Assembly (NCBI GenBank): GCA_965207535.1
Contig: CBDBMR010000011.1
Coordinates: 62,001 to 126,000, forward strand
From: JAJDXO01 sp965207535
GTDB taxonomy: Bacteria; Pseudomonadota; Alphaproteobacteria; Rhodospirillales; UBA2165
Direction of reading: 5' to 3'
Length of the DNA stretch: 64,000 nucleotides
Positions 24,793 to 33,512 of this stretch are shown here, piece after piece. A model generated the notes under the pieces. The model was given only the letters and a program-made list of their open reading frames with translations. It was not told the origin of the DNA and did no database searches. The translations under genes were made by a program, and so were the position numbers. Every line of letters starts with the position of its first letter. The first letter of the stretch is position 1.

Positions 24793-25833
24793 CTACATGG
24801 TCTCCAATGCCGGCATGATGTCGGATGCAAACCGCTGCATGGACTCCAAGGCATGTCCGTGGGCGATGTCGCCGAAGTAGAAACCTAGGATCATGTAGTT
24901 GAGGCCGAGCGCTTCGGCATGGGCCGCGAGGGTCTCCTTGACCGTCTCGGCCGTCCCGACGACCACCGACCCCCGCTGCTGCGCTTCGGCGAGTGTCGGC
25001 GGAATGAATTGGGCGATGTTCGGACCCGGCACCTTGTTGACCCGCCAGAGTTTCGTCAGGCTCGCCTCCCAAGCCTGGTAGGCGGGCTCGGCCCGCTTCA
25101 GCGCTTCGTCCTCGGTCTCGGCGATCACAAGATGCCGCATGATGCCGACCGCCGCGCCCTCCTTGAAACCGCCGTCACCGCCGTCACCCGGCCGGCCGCG
25201 CTTCGCCAGCGCCTCCTTGAACGACTCGACCCCGGGCCGGGCGAATTCGACACCGCCCAAGGTAACGAAGTGATAGCCGTTCTCGCCGCCGAATTGCCCG
25301 CCTTCGGCGTGGTTGGTCGGATACCAGATCGGCGGGTGGCGTTTTTGCAGGGGCCTCAGCTCCATGGGCACATCGACGTACGAATAGTTGTCGCCTTGAT
25401 GATCGAGCACGTCATGGGACAATCCGTAAACCACCGCTTCGAGGCACTCCCGAAAGATGGGCCGAGACGTGTCCGGATCCACATCGTGAAATTTGAGTTC
25501 GAAGGGCGACACGCCGCGCCCCACGCCGACATCGAGCCGCCCGTGGCTGAGGTGATCGAGAATGCAAATCTCCTCGATCAGGCGAAGGGGCGTATAGAGC
25601 GGCAGAAGGTAGCACAGCGGACCGAGCCGGATGTTTTTGGTCGCCCGGGCTATCGCGCCCAGATAGACGCCCGGCACCGGCACCATGTTCAGCGGCGTCG
25701 CATGGTGCTCGGCAACGTGATAGCAGTAGAAACCGGCTTCATCGGCGGCGGAAACAAACTCGAGCCGCTCATCGAACTCCTGAGCCAGCGGACGATTGTT
25801 GACGTCCACGTGATCGAATAGTCCGAATTTCAT
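24793..25833 (-). CDS. LLM-class flavin-dependent monooxygenase
   Basis: 346 aa with a luciferase-like TIM barrel. It begins MKFGLFDHVDVNN and contains GFYCYHVAEHHATP, RLGPLCYLLPLYTPLRLIEEICILDHLSHGRLDVGVGRG, and a C-terminal NYMILGFYFGDI. Such enzymes use reduced FMN or F420 supplied by another protein to oxidise small organic or sulfur compounds. It starts after GGGGAGG and is leftward, upstream of sat by about 100 bases. The substrate is unknown. A paralogue is at 38437. Confidence 0.9.
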   Translation of the reverse strand: MKFGLFDHVDVNNRPLAQEFDERLEFVSAADEAGFYCYHVAEHHATPLNMVPVPGVYLGAIARATKNIRLGPLCYLLPLYTPLRLIEEICILDHLSHGRLDVGVGRGVSPFELKFHDVDPDTSRPIFRECLEAVVYGLSHDVLDHQGDNYSYVDVPMELRPLQKRHPPIWYPTNHAEGGQFGGENGYHFVTLGGVEFARPGVESFKEALAKRGRPGDGGDGGFKEGAAVGIMRHLVIAETEDEALKRAEPAYQAWEASLTKLWRVNKVPGPNIAQFIPPTLAEAQQRGSVVVGTAETVKETLAAHAEALGLNYMILGFYFGDIAHGHALESMQRFASDIMPALETM

Positions 25834-25988
25834 CGCCCCGCCTCCCCGGCGCCGCCCATCCTTGCTTCGCGGTCTCGGCCGCCGCCGTCACTCATCCGGT
25901 TTGCCCGGAGTGCATTCCATGCCGCGTCCTGATCCTATAGGGTTCATCGGCAACCGCACAACCAGCACGCAACAATTACGGGGAATCC

Positions 25989-26972
25989 ATGGAAACGCGG
26001 CAACTCGGCAACTCGGGAATCGAAATTCCGCCGTTCGGCATTGGCTGCAACCGGTTGACGGATTCCTCCGATCCCGGGCTTTTCGCGACCGTTGACGAAG
26101 CGCTCTCGCGGGGCGTCATGCATTTCGATTCCGCCGAGTCATATGGCGACGGAAAAAGCGAGGAATTCCTGGCTGCCGCGCTCAAGGGACGCCGGGACCG
26201 GGCGTTCATCGCCAGCAAGTTCGGCATGCGGCGCGGCGGCGGTAAAGCGGTCATCTGTGGAACGCCCGAATATCTGAGGGAGGCCTGCGATCTCAGCCTC
26301 GGACGGCTTCGGACCGACCGTATCGACCTCTACTACCAGCATCGCGTCGACCCGAACGTCCCGGTGGAAGAGACCTGGGGCGCCATGAAGGAACTGGTCA
26401 AAGCGGGCAAGGTTCGGAGCCTGGGGATCTCCAATCCCAGCGTGGAAGAAATCCGCCGCGCCCACGCCGTCCATCCCGTATCCGCGTTGCAGATGGAGTA
26501 CTCTCTCTTCACCCGTGGGGTCGAAGACGAATTCCTGCCGCTTTGCGCGGAACTGGGTATCACCTTCGTCGCCTATGGGCCGCTGGCCTTCGCCCTTCTG
26601 TCGGGCAAGATCACCAGCAAGGAGGACTTTCCCGAAACCGACCGTTACCGGCGAAACATGCCCCGTTTTCAGGACGAAAACATCGGCCACAATCTGGAAT
26701 TGCTGCGGACCCTCCGGGAGGTGGCCAGCGAGCTCGGCGGAACGCCCGGTCAGGTCGCCCTCAAGTGGCTGATGGATAACCCGGTCCACGTGGTGCCGAT
26801 CCCGGGATCGCGCCGCAAGGCGCATCTAGTCGAGAATGCCGAGGCCTGCGGCCTTGAACTGACCGCCGAGCAGTATCGGCAGCTCTCAGACGCGTATCCC
26901 GCCGGTGCCGCCAAGGGAGATAATCGGCCGCAAACGGGCGCTAGGCATTCTGGGCGCGATAGAAGTCGCTGA
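25989..26972 (+). CDS. Aldo/keto reductase
   Basis: 327 aa TIM-barrel NAD(P)H-dependent reductase. The tetrad is visible: Asp near residue 42 and Tyr in HFDSAESYGDGKSEE, Lys in FIASKFGM near 76, and His in YYQHRVD near 117. The C-terminal VVPIPGSRRKAHLVENAEA is the nucleotide phosphate loop. It is divergent from the LLM gene. Its last 32 bases overlap the end of the convergent AhpD-like selenoprotein gene. Confidence 0.93.
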   Translation: METRQLGNSGIEIPPFGIGCNRLTDSSDPGLFATVDEALSRGVMHFDSAESYGDGKSEEFLAAALKGRRDRAFIASKFGMRRGGGKAVICGTPEYLREACDLSLGRLRTDRIDLYYQHRVDPNVPVEETWGAMKELVKAGKVRSLGISNPSVEEIRRAHAVHPVSALQMEYSLFTRGVEDEFLPLCAELGITFVAYGPLAFALLSGKITSKEDFPETDRYRRNMPRFQDENIGHNLELLRTLREVASELGGTPGQVALKWLMDNPVHVVPIPGSRRKAHLVENAEACGLELTAEQYRQLSDAYPAGAAKGDNRPQTGARHSGRDRSR

Positions 26973-28050
26973 TCCCGATTTCATCCCGCATCTCGGTCGA
27001 GTCGGTGCCGCCCGCGGCTCCCTCGTAGGGAATCCCGATCGCATCGGCGAGCCGTACAAAGCCGTGGAATGCCGCGGCAATAGCCGCCGCGTCCACCGTT
27101 GCCGGCTCACCCATCAGTTCGAGCATTTTTTGCCGGTGAGCCGATGTCCCGTTCTCGTCCCGCCGCGCGACCGCCTCCGCGAAGCCCATCAGCAATTCGG
27201 CGTGCTCGATGTCGGTGTCGTGCCGGTATCCCTCCGTAATGTCGTGGAGGTCGACCTCGTTGTCGGCGGCGTTGCTGCTCTCACGGAGCATGTAGGCATG
27301 CGCCGTCGTTCAGTAGAGGCACTGATGAAGCGCCGATATCCGCGCCGCGATGATCTCGATCTGAGGCCGGCTGATCGCACGCACGCTGTTACCGAAATCA
27401 TAAACCTGCCCGCCCTCCAGATAGTGGGCGCCGGCAAGATTCCAATAGTCGCGCTTCGATTGGGGAACCATGCTGAGAGCCCGCTGGATGTAGCCGGCCG
27501 TCGGCGTGGGATACAGGGGACCGTCCTCCGGCACCTCGTCGCCCGGCTCGACGATAGGGAGCCACGCCGCCTCGCGCCGGGCGCCCGGCGGCAAATAGCG
27601 TGAGGGTTCACCGGCGGCGGGCCCGGACAGGACAGCCTCCGGAAGACCCAGGCCGAACGCGAAGGTATCCATGATCATGGTCATGGCGATGACGCCGATC
27701 ATCTCGACGAATTCGCCCTCGAGCATGCCGTCATCGATATGTCTCCGGCACCACCTCTCACTGAGCCGGCCGGGATCGGTGACCACCCGGTGAACGATAT
27801 CCACTTGCGCCGGAGTGAGATTGCCCAATGACGTATGTTCCAGGGACAGATTGTCGGGTGACAGCGCCTCCTTGAGTTCGGCGCAGGCCGGACAATTCCG
27901 GGCATTGCGGACTTCTTCGGCAATCCACACCCGCTGCTCGCCGGTGAGCCAGGTGCCGGGACGGGCAATGCAGGCGAACGCGGCCTCATGCGCACTCAAC
28001 AGATCGCTCCGGATGTCATACGGGCTATCCGGGTACGGGTTACCTGCCAT
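26941..28050 (-). CDS. Two-domain AhpD/CMD-like selenoprotein with in-frame UGA (CxxU)
   Basis: 369 aa if TGA at 27312-27310 is Sec. Both parts, codons 1-246 and 248-369, share one frame. The N-terminal domain has Cys53-x2-Cys56 (RNCPACAELKEAL). The C-terminal domain reads HQCLYUTTAHAYMLRES, with Cys244 and Sec247. In AhpD and carboxymuconolactone-decarboxylase-like proteins this site is CxxCxxxH, a peroxidase or disulfide redox centre, and here the second Cys is Sec. The start at 28050 has GGGGGAGAG upstream, 23 bases after the tail-specific protease stop. A conventional annotation would show a 246-aa protein and a spurious 116-aa ORF. A nonsense mutation is unlikely given the exact CxxU position, the hairpin after it and selAB nearby. 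Confidence 0.93.
27283..27306 (-). promoter_or_regulatory. Candidate bacterial SECIS after the UGA of the AhpD-like gene
   Basis: On the minus strand, starting four bases past the UGA, the sequence folds as ACGG-(C)-GCATG-CCTA-CATGC-(T)-CCGT. That is nine base pairs with one C-T mismatch and a 4-base loop. The loop lies 17-20 bases from the U of UGA, as expected of bacterial SECIS elements. Confidence 0.65.
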
Positions 28051-28073
28051 CTCTCCCCCTTTCGTGGTCTGAA

Positions 28074-29609
28074 TCAAAGTTTGGTCCGGGAGCCGAAGCG
28101 GGCGAGGAACTTGGCCTCGGAGCCCCCGTCGTTGATCAGCGTCACCGCGCAACCCAACATCCGGTCCTTGTCGCCGGTACCGGCGCCGGGGCAGTCATCC
28201 AAACGGATTTTCGCCTGTGCCGGTTTGGGCTGATGCTTCTCGACCTGTAATGCGTGCGGCAAATCGGCCTCTTTCTTTTTACCGGGGACGAGGCGGTCGA
28301 GGAAATCCCCGCGCCGTGGATGAGGCGGCCCGTTGCCGCCGGTGATGATGATATCCGGCTCGACACCGCTTCCCTGGATCGAGCGCCCGCTCGGCAAATA
28401 GTAGAGCGCCGTGGTCAGGCGCAGCGCCCCGTCCCAGTCCAGCGGCGTGATCGTCTGAACCGATCCCTTGCCGAAGGAGCGTGCGCCGATCACCGTCGCC
28501 CGGTTTTGATCCTGCAGGGCGCCCGCGAGGATTTCGGACGCCGAGGCGGACCCGCGGTTGATCAGCACGACGATGGGCAGTCCGTCGGCGAGATCGCCGG
28601 TTTCGGCGTTGAAGGCGCGGCCATTGCCGTCCCGGTCCCGTACCGAAACGATATCGCCCCGGTCGAGGAAGGAATCCGTCACCGCCACCGACTGACTCAG
28701 CAGGCCGCCGGGATTATTTCGGAGGTCCAGAACGAAGCCCCGCAGCTTGCCGCCGAGTTTGCGGCGTATCGCACTGACGGCGCGGCGCATTTCGTCATCG
28801 GCCCGCTGATTGAAACTGACGATGCGGATGACCCCGACATCGCCCTCGATGCTCCACTTGATCGGCCGGACCCGGATGATTGCCCGGGTTACCGTGACGT
28901 CGAATTCCCCGGCACCCGCCCGCCGGATGGTCAGCCGCACATCGGTCTTGGGCTTGCCCCGCAACAGGCGGACCGCCTCGATCAACGACATCCCTTTGAT
29001 TCCGGTGCCATCAACATGGGTGATCAGATCGCCTGATTTGATGCCCGCGCGGCTCGCCGGCGTATCCTCGATGGGGGCGATCACCTTGACGAACCCGTCC
29101 TCCATGTTGACCTCGATGCCCAGACCGCCGAATTCGCCGCGGGTGGTCACCTGGCTCTCACGGAATTCGTCGGGGTTCAGATACGAGGAATGGGGATCCA
29201 GATTGGTCAGCATGCCGTCGAGGGCGGCTTCGGTGACTTGGGCCGCGGTGAATGTCCCGGGCTTGCCCTCGAGCTTCTTGACGCCGTCCACGGCGGCCTT
29301 GATCAGCACGGCATCATCGATGGACTGCACATACTCCTGACGGACCCGCAGATAAGCATCACGGAAATGGCGCAACTGCTGGTTACGCGAGGAATCCCGT
29401 TTGGCGTACTGGTCGAAGAGCTGGCGGAAGGTCTCGACGCTCTCGGCCGATTTCTCGTCGGCGGTAAACGCGTTGGTGAATCCGCCGAAGACCCGGGCAA
29501 CCTCGGTGCCGCCGCTCGCGCAAGCCGTCAATCCACCGGCGCCGGCGAGCACAACGGCGACGGCTACGATGGCCAATCGGGTCGATCGGGACCTCACGGT
29601 TTGCTTCAT
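28074..29609 (-). CDS. ctpA: Tail-specific (C-terminal processing) S41 protease
   Basis: 511 aa. The N-terminus is a signal sequence with a lipobox-like LTAC (Cys near 30), so it is probably a periplasmic lipoprotein. A PDZ domain (about 135-220, FGGLGIEVNMEDGFVKVIAPIEDTPA) precedes the S41 core. The core has Ser in RGSASASEILAGAL near 345 and Lys in GARSFGKGSVQTI near 370, the Ser-Lys dyad. The family trims envelope proteins at their C-termini. The C-terminal 90 residues are extra. It is upstream of the AhpD-like selenoprotein in the same direction, 23 bases apart, so the two could share a transcript. Confidence 0.92.
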   Translation of the reverse strand: MKQTVRSRSTRLAIVAVAVVLAGAGGLTACASGGTEVARVFGGFTNAFTADEKSAESVETFRQLFDQYAKRDSSRNQQLRHFRDAYLRVRQEYVQSIDDAVLIKAAVDGVKKLEGKPGTFTAAQVTEAALDGMLTNLDPHSSYLNPDEFRESQVTTRGEFGGLGIEVNMEDGFVKVIAPIEDTPASRAGIKSGDLITHVDGTGIKGMSLIEAVRLLRGKPKTDVRLTIRRAGAGEFDVTVTRAIIRVRPIKWSIEGDVGVIRIVSFNQRADDEMRRAVSAIRRKLGGKLRGFVLDLRNNPGGLLSQSVAVTDSFLDRGDIVSVRDRDGNGRAFNAETGDLADGLPIVVLINRGSASASEILAGALQDQNRATVIGARSFGKGSVQTITPLDWDGALRLTTALYYLPSGRSIQGSGVEPDIIITGGNGPPHPRRGDFLDRLVPGKKKEADLPHALQVEKHQPKPAQAKIRLDDCPGAGTGDKDRMLGCAVTLINDGGSEAKFLARFGSRTKL

Positions 29610-29679
29610 ACTTAATACTTACTCCCGTTTCTCAGCCATTCGCGTTGATCCGCCGGACAGGCTCTTCGAGAATTCGCGG

Positions 29680-29737
29680 AAATATATACTTCCGGGAACA
29701 GCGCATGGACCATAAACCCGTTCCCCGGAAATATAAT
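29680..29737. repeat. Inverted repeat between ctpA and the heme A synthase gene
   Basis: The left arm around 29680-29699 (ending TTCCGGGAAC) is complementary to the right arm around 29720-29737 (GTTCCCCGGAAATATAAT), with one extra C and a few mismatches and a loop of about 20 bases. It could stop leftward transcription from the heme A synthase gene, but no clear T-run follows. Confidence 0.45.
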
Positions 29738-29768
29738 CTCTTCGTCCCGCAAATCCAGAACGATCGGG

Positions 29769-30902
29769 TTATTGCGAACCGTCGGACACCGGCGAATTTC
29801 CCCGGCGAATCCCTCCCGGCGGCTCTCGCGAAGGCCTGCCATACCAGACCACGAGCATGGCGGCCGTCAGCAGCACGAGCGCGAATGCCTGATGGATCGC
29901 GGCAAGGGAGACGGGCACCACCAGCAGCAATGTCGAGACGCCCAATACGACCTGCAGGAGACCGACGCCGGCCAACAGGTGAAACCGGGTCATTTCAGGG
30001 GGCGACAACCGGGCCCGCAAGGCCAATGCCCAGGTGACCGCGATCAGCAGCAGCGCGCCGATCGCCAGCACCCGGTGGTCGAACTGCACCGTCGTCACGT
30101 TCTCGAAGAAGTTGCGCCACGCCGGATCCTGAAGGAACAGCCCGTCGGGTATCCATTTGCCGTCCATCAGCGGAAACGTGTTGTAGGTCTTCCCGGCGTT
30201 GAGACCGGCGACAAATCCGCCCGACAACATGGTGGCGAAGACCCATCCGAGAATGACCGCCGACAGGCGCCGGAGGTGCATGGGAAGGGCCCGCCGCGCG
30301 CCCTGCTCCACCGCCAGATCGAGCGCGGTCCAGAACATGGCGGCGTAGATGGCGATGGCCAGTCCGAGATGAGCGGTCAGCCGGTACGGGCTGACATCGG
30401 GATCGTCCACCAGACCGCTCTTGACCATGAACCAGCCCAAAACGCCTTGCGCCCCGCCGAGCACGAAGAACAATACCAGCCGCCAGGCGAGGGGCCGGTC
30501 GACCCGGCGTTTGACCAGGAAGTAGAGAAACGGCACCGCGAAAGCGATACCGAGCAAGCGGCCCCAAAGCCGGTGAACGTATTCGAGCCAAAAAATGCCC
30601 TTGAAGCCTTCAACATCCATATGGGTGTTGATCTTCAGGAATTCCGGCGTCTGTTTGTAGGCCTCGAAAAGGGCGAGCCAAGCCGCGTCGCTCATCGGCG
30701 GCAGCCAGCCCGTTACCGGACGCCAGTCGACGATGGAGAGCCCCGATTCGGTCAACCGGGTTACGCCGCCGATGACCACCATGACGAAGACCATCCCGCA
30801 CATGGCAAAAAGCCAGTAGCCGATCAGTTTCCGGCCTCGGGCCAGATCGGCCGACCTTGCCGCATCCGCGGCCCATTGGGCGGTCTTTCCTGCCGCTGTC
30901 AC
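29769..30902 (-). CDS. ctaA: Heme A synthase, COX15/CtaA type
   Basis: 377 aa integral membrane enzyme that oxidises heme O to heme A for cytochrome c oxidase. About eight helices and the conserved heme histidines are visible: EYVHRLWGRLLG near residue 108, LTAHLGLAI near 180, QFDHRVLAIGALL near 280 and AAIHQAFALVLL near 340. The N-terminal GGVTRLTESGLSIVDW matches the long COX15-like alphaproteobacterial form. No other cox genes are adjacent. Its presence indicates an aa3-type, oxygen-respiring organism. Confidence 0.94.
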   Translation of the reverse strand: MTAAGKTAQWAADAARSADLARGRKLIGYWLFAMCGMVFVMVVIGGVTRLTESGLSIVDWRPVTGWLPPMSDAAWLALFEAYKQTPEFLKINTHMDVEGFKGIFWLEYVHRLWGRLLGIAFAVPFLYFLVKRRVDRPLAWRLVLFFVLGGAQGVLGWFMVKSGLVDDPDVSPYRLTAHLGLAIAIYAAMFWTALDLAVEQGARRALPMHLRRLSAVILGWVFATMLSGGFVAGLNAGKTYNTFPLMDGKWIPDGLFLQDPAWRNFFENVTTVQFDHRVLAIGALLLIAVTWALALRARLSPPEMTRFHLLAGVGLLQVVLGVSTLLLVVPVSLAAIHQAFALVLLTAAMLVVWYGRPSREPPGGIRRGNSPVSDGSQ

Positions 30903-31010
30903 GTCACCTCCAATTCAAGCCCGGCCACGTTTTATCCGGCGGACGCCGGTTGGTCGAGACCCGCGGCGATGCCGTCGGCTGCTTCCTCCTCGAACGTGAC
31001 CGGAAGCTCC

Positions 31011-31150
31011 CTAGATCGGGTCATGTTTTGACGGAACCACGGCGGGTTTCGTCAAAACATGTGAATCCGATCTATTTCAATAGTGTAGAGCCGATTCACA
31101 TGGATTGTCGGCATCGCAAAGCGATTCCGACAAACCATGATCGGCTCTAG
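31011..31150. repeat. 140-bp element made of two tandem palindromes, bounded by CTAG
   Basis: The first hairpin pairs 31012-31038 with 31044-31074 (TAGATCGG and CATGTTTTGACG against their complements). The second pairs 31088-31111 with 31128-31148 (GAGCCGAT and CATGG-TTGTCGG). The element begins CTAGATCGG and ends ATCGGCTCTAG. It lies between the heme A synthase start and the VOC gene, and could form an elaborate RNA or a mobile palindromic unit. Fifteen-base versions of its fused ends occur at 51928 and 60436. Confidence 0.8.
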
Positions 31151-31213
31151 GGTAGACACGGCATGCCCGCTGGAACAAACTGCCGAAAAGCAACGGTACG
31201 GGGTAGCCGGGAC

Positions 31214-31597
31214 ATGAAAATTTCATTACTGGATCACGTGAATATCGAAGCGGTCGACGTGGACTTGTCGGCCAAATTCTATGAAGACGTACTGGGCCTG
31301 AAATCGGGGGAGCGGCCGCCGTTCGACCGGCCGGGCCATTGGATGTACTGCGGCGACCGGCCCATCATCCACATCATCTCGCCGTTGCCCGACAACAAGC
31401 TGCTCACCGGCTCCAAGGATGCCGCCATCTCGCATTTTTCAATGCAAATCGAGGACTTTGACGCAGCCAAAAAGCGCCTGGACGATTTCAACGTCGAGTA
31501 TGAGGAAACCAACGTGCCCGATACCGAACTCCGGCAGCTGTTCTTTCCCGATCCCGATGGCGTTCTGATCGAACTTCTCTACAACCCGAACCGCTGA
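31214..31597 (+). CDS. VOC-family (glyoxalase-like) protein
   Basis: 127 aa from ATG 31214. It has the paired beta-alpha-beta-beta-beta modules of the vicinal oxygen chelate fold: MKISLLDHVNIEAVDVDLSAKFYEDVLGL at the start and LRQLFFPDPDGVLIELLYNP at the end. The metal-site candidates are His8, His in PIIHIIS, and Glu in VLIELLY. Relatives include glyoxalases, extradiol dioxygenases and epimerases. It is convergent with a ring-hydroxylating dioxygenase operon, which may be chance. Confidence 0.88.
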   Translation: MKISLLDHVNIEAVDVDLSAKFYEDVLGLKSGERPPFDRPGHWMYCGDRPIIHIISPLPDNKLLTGSKDAAISHFSMQIEDFDAAKKRLDDFNVEYEETNVPDTELRQLFFPDPDGVLIELLYNPNR

Positions 31598-31607
31598 TCC
31601 ACTAGCC

Positions 31608-32090
31608 TTAAAGCGGGATAGCGAGCAGAGTGTCCACCCGTTCACTGTCCATGATCACGACCTTCTCGGCGAACAACGGTTGGTCGCCCGAGATATCTAT
31701 ACGGTCCCGGTAGATGCCGGTGGCGAAGACGGAGGTCTCGCCGTCCTGCATGATGCGCGCCACAAGAAATGACGTCGAAGCATCGATCAACGTGCCGTTG
31801 ATTTGCTCGATCAGACTGGCGCCGACGATATGCCGGTAACCGTGCGGCTCATAGACGCTGACATTCTCGACGGCGTTGACGCGGTCCCTGAGCATGCCCC
31901 GGGAATCGGCGAATATCAGCGCGTTCTCATATCCCGCCCGGTCATCGGCGCGGTGGGTCACCCGATAGATACAGGGATCGGTAAAAAATTCGGGCCACGC
32001 ACCCAAGTCACCGTCATCCAGACAGCGGACGTAGCGGGCAAGCAGGTCGTCCGCCAGCAATTTGGCCTGCAACGGTTCCGGTGAACTCAC
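31608..32090 (-). CDS. Aromatic-ring-hydroxylating dioxygenase beta subunit
   Basis: 160 aa SnoaL/NTF2-like protein of the small-subunit family. It begins with LLARYVRCLDDGDLGAWPEFFTDPCIYRV and ends in an oxygenase beta-type tail, FAEKVVIMDSERVDTLLAIPL. It provides structural support to the alpha subunit in alpha3beta3 enzymes. It lies 3 bases downstream of the alpha gene in the same operon. Confidence 0.88.
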   Translation of the reverse strand: MSSPEPLQAKLLADDLLARYVRCLDDGDLGAWPEFFTDPCIYRVTHRADDRAGYENALIFADSRGMLRDRVNAVENVSVYEPHGYRHIVGASLIEQINGTLIDASTSFLVARIMQDGETSVFATGIYRDRIDISGDQPLFAEKVVIMDSERVDTLLAIPL

Positions 32091-32093
32091 GCC

Positions 32094-33344
32094 TCAAACG
32101 CCCATCAGGCCGCGGTACATTTTCCAGAACCCCCGGACGGATGTTTCGGTGGCGCGGTAGTCGACCGTCGCCACATCGTCGCCACCCATCCGCACAACGC
32201 CTGAATCCTCTTCGACGCCGCGGATCGCGCGCTGCACGAACCCGCCGATGGCCCCGTCCTCCAGGGAAATATACCCGGACGGGCCAACCAGATTGTTCAC
32301 CTTCACCCGCGTGCGGGTCATCTCTTCACTGTCTCCCTCGAAGCCGACGAAATTCCAGTTGAGATCCGTCCGGTCGACCGCGGTGGGCAGTATCTGACGT
32401 ACGGCGATGGAGTTCTGGATGACCTGGATGACCAGGGACGGGAACACGCTCTGGATTTGAACGGTGATGCCGTCTTCCCATTCGTCGATGGAAGCCAGAA
32501 GCGAGGGATCATTGAGCGAAAACCCTTCGCCGGTAGAGCGGATTTCCTGCGACTCATAATCCTGGTTGCCGCGCTCGGCGTCCATCTTCGAATAGCTCAC
32601 GTGATGCGCCCCGCTTTCACTCACGATTATCCCGCCTTCGTGTCCGAGACGGTTGAGCCGAAAGCGGGTGAAAAACAAATGCAGGATCGTCGCGTGGTAG
32701 ACGTCCTTCACGTTCTCCAGATAGAGTTTCCAGTTGTTGTGCATGACCTGGGTCGAGCGGCCGATCAGCTTCAGCGGCGCCTTGCCCAAGGCACGCTTGA
32801 TGAACCGTACGGATTCCGGCCCGAGGTAGGTTTCGATGTCGGGGACCTTGGGATCGAAGGAACCGAAAACCAGCCCGCAGAACTCGGTCACCTCGATCGG
32901 CCGCAAACCGTGCCGGGACTTGTCGAAATCGTCTGGCATGCCGCCCCGGCCGTCCGCACCGTCCTCGAACGCCACGTTTCGGAGGTTGCCCTCGAGGTCA
33001 TAGGACCAAGCGTGATAGATACAAGTCAGGCGTTTGACGCTGCCCTGCGGCTCCAGGCACAGCAGCGCGCCGCGATGGGAGCAGCGATTGAGGAAACCGC
33101 GAAGCACGCCGTCCTCGCCGCGAACCACGAAAACCGGCGTCTCGCCGATTTTGGTGGCTTTGTAATCCCCGTTCTTGGGCAGTTCGGCCGCCAGGCAGAG
33201 GAAATTCCACACCGGGCCCTTGTAGATATTCCGAAGCTCCGCCTCATAATTGGCGGTATCCGAGTAGACCCAGAACGGTATGTGTGAATAGTCGCCGTCG
33301 CGCCAAGCCGGGCGCGCCTTCAGTTCCAGGTCGAAGCCTTCCAT
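32094..33344 (-). CDS. Rieske non-heme iron dioxygenase alpha subunit
   Basis: 416 aa. The Rieske [2Fe-2S] motif is CSH-x17-CIYH, from about residue 87 to 110. The mononuclear iron site is N-W-K-L-Y-L-E-N-V-K-D-V-Y-H-A-T-I-L-H near 205-223, where Asp bridges the Rieske and iron centres and two His bind iron. The protein would dihydroxylate an aromatic ring once supplied with electrons. No reductase or ferredoxin gene is adjacent, so those must come from elsewhere. The substrate is not predictable here. It is followed directly by its beta subunit. Confidence 0.93.
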   Translation of the reverse strand: MEGFDLELKARPAWRDGDYSHIPFWVYSDTANYEAELRNIYKGPVWNFLCLAAELPKNGDYKATKIGETPVFVVRGEDGVLRGFLNRCSHRGALLCLEPQGSVKRLTCIYHAWSYDLEGNLRNVAFEDGADGRGGMPDDFDKSRHGLRPIEVTEFCGLVFGSFDPKVPDIETYLGPESVRFIKRALGKAPLKLIGRSTQVMHNNWKLYLENVKDVYHATILHLFFTRFRLNRLGHEGGIIVSESGAHHVSYSKMDAERGNQDYESQEIRSTGEGFSLNDPSLLASIDEWEDGITVQIQSVFPSLVIQVIQNSIAVRQILPTAVDRTDLNWNFVGFEGDSEEMTRTRVKVNNLVGPSGYISLEDGAIGGFVQRAIRGVEEDSGVVRMGGDDVATVDYRATETSVRGFWKMYRGLMGV

Positions 33345-33512
33345 TTCCCGTCCCTTCGATGCGGAAGTTCAGCGAGAGTAGCGTTTTTGCGGGTATCGTT
33401 GCAATTGCATCTACCCAACCGAGGCCGTGTCCGTTAACATCCCATCGTTAGGATAATAGCCGGCAGGTCAAAAATTGTCCTGCCAAGACGTAGAACTGGG
33501 AGGAATCCGGAA

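Noticed and set aside
26941..27291. Independent 116-aa gene or pseudogene remnant
   Set aside because: It continues the upstream reading frame beyond a single TGA at a conserved catalytic position, so it is the C-terminus of a selenoprotein rather than a separate gene or decay.
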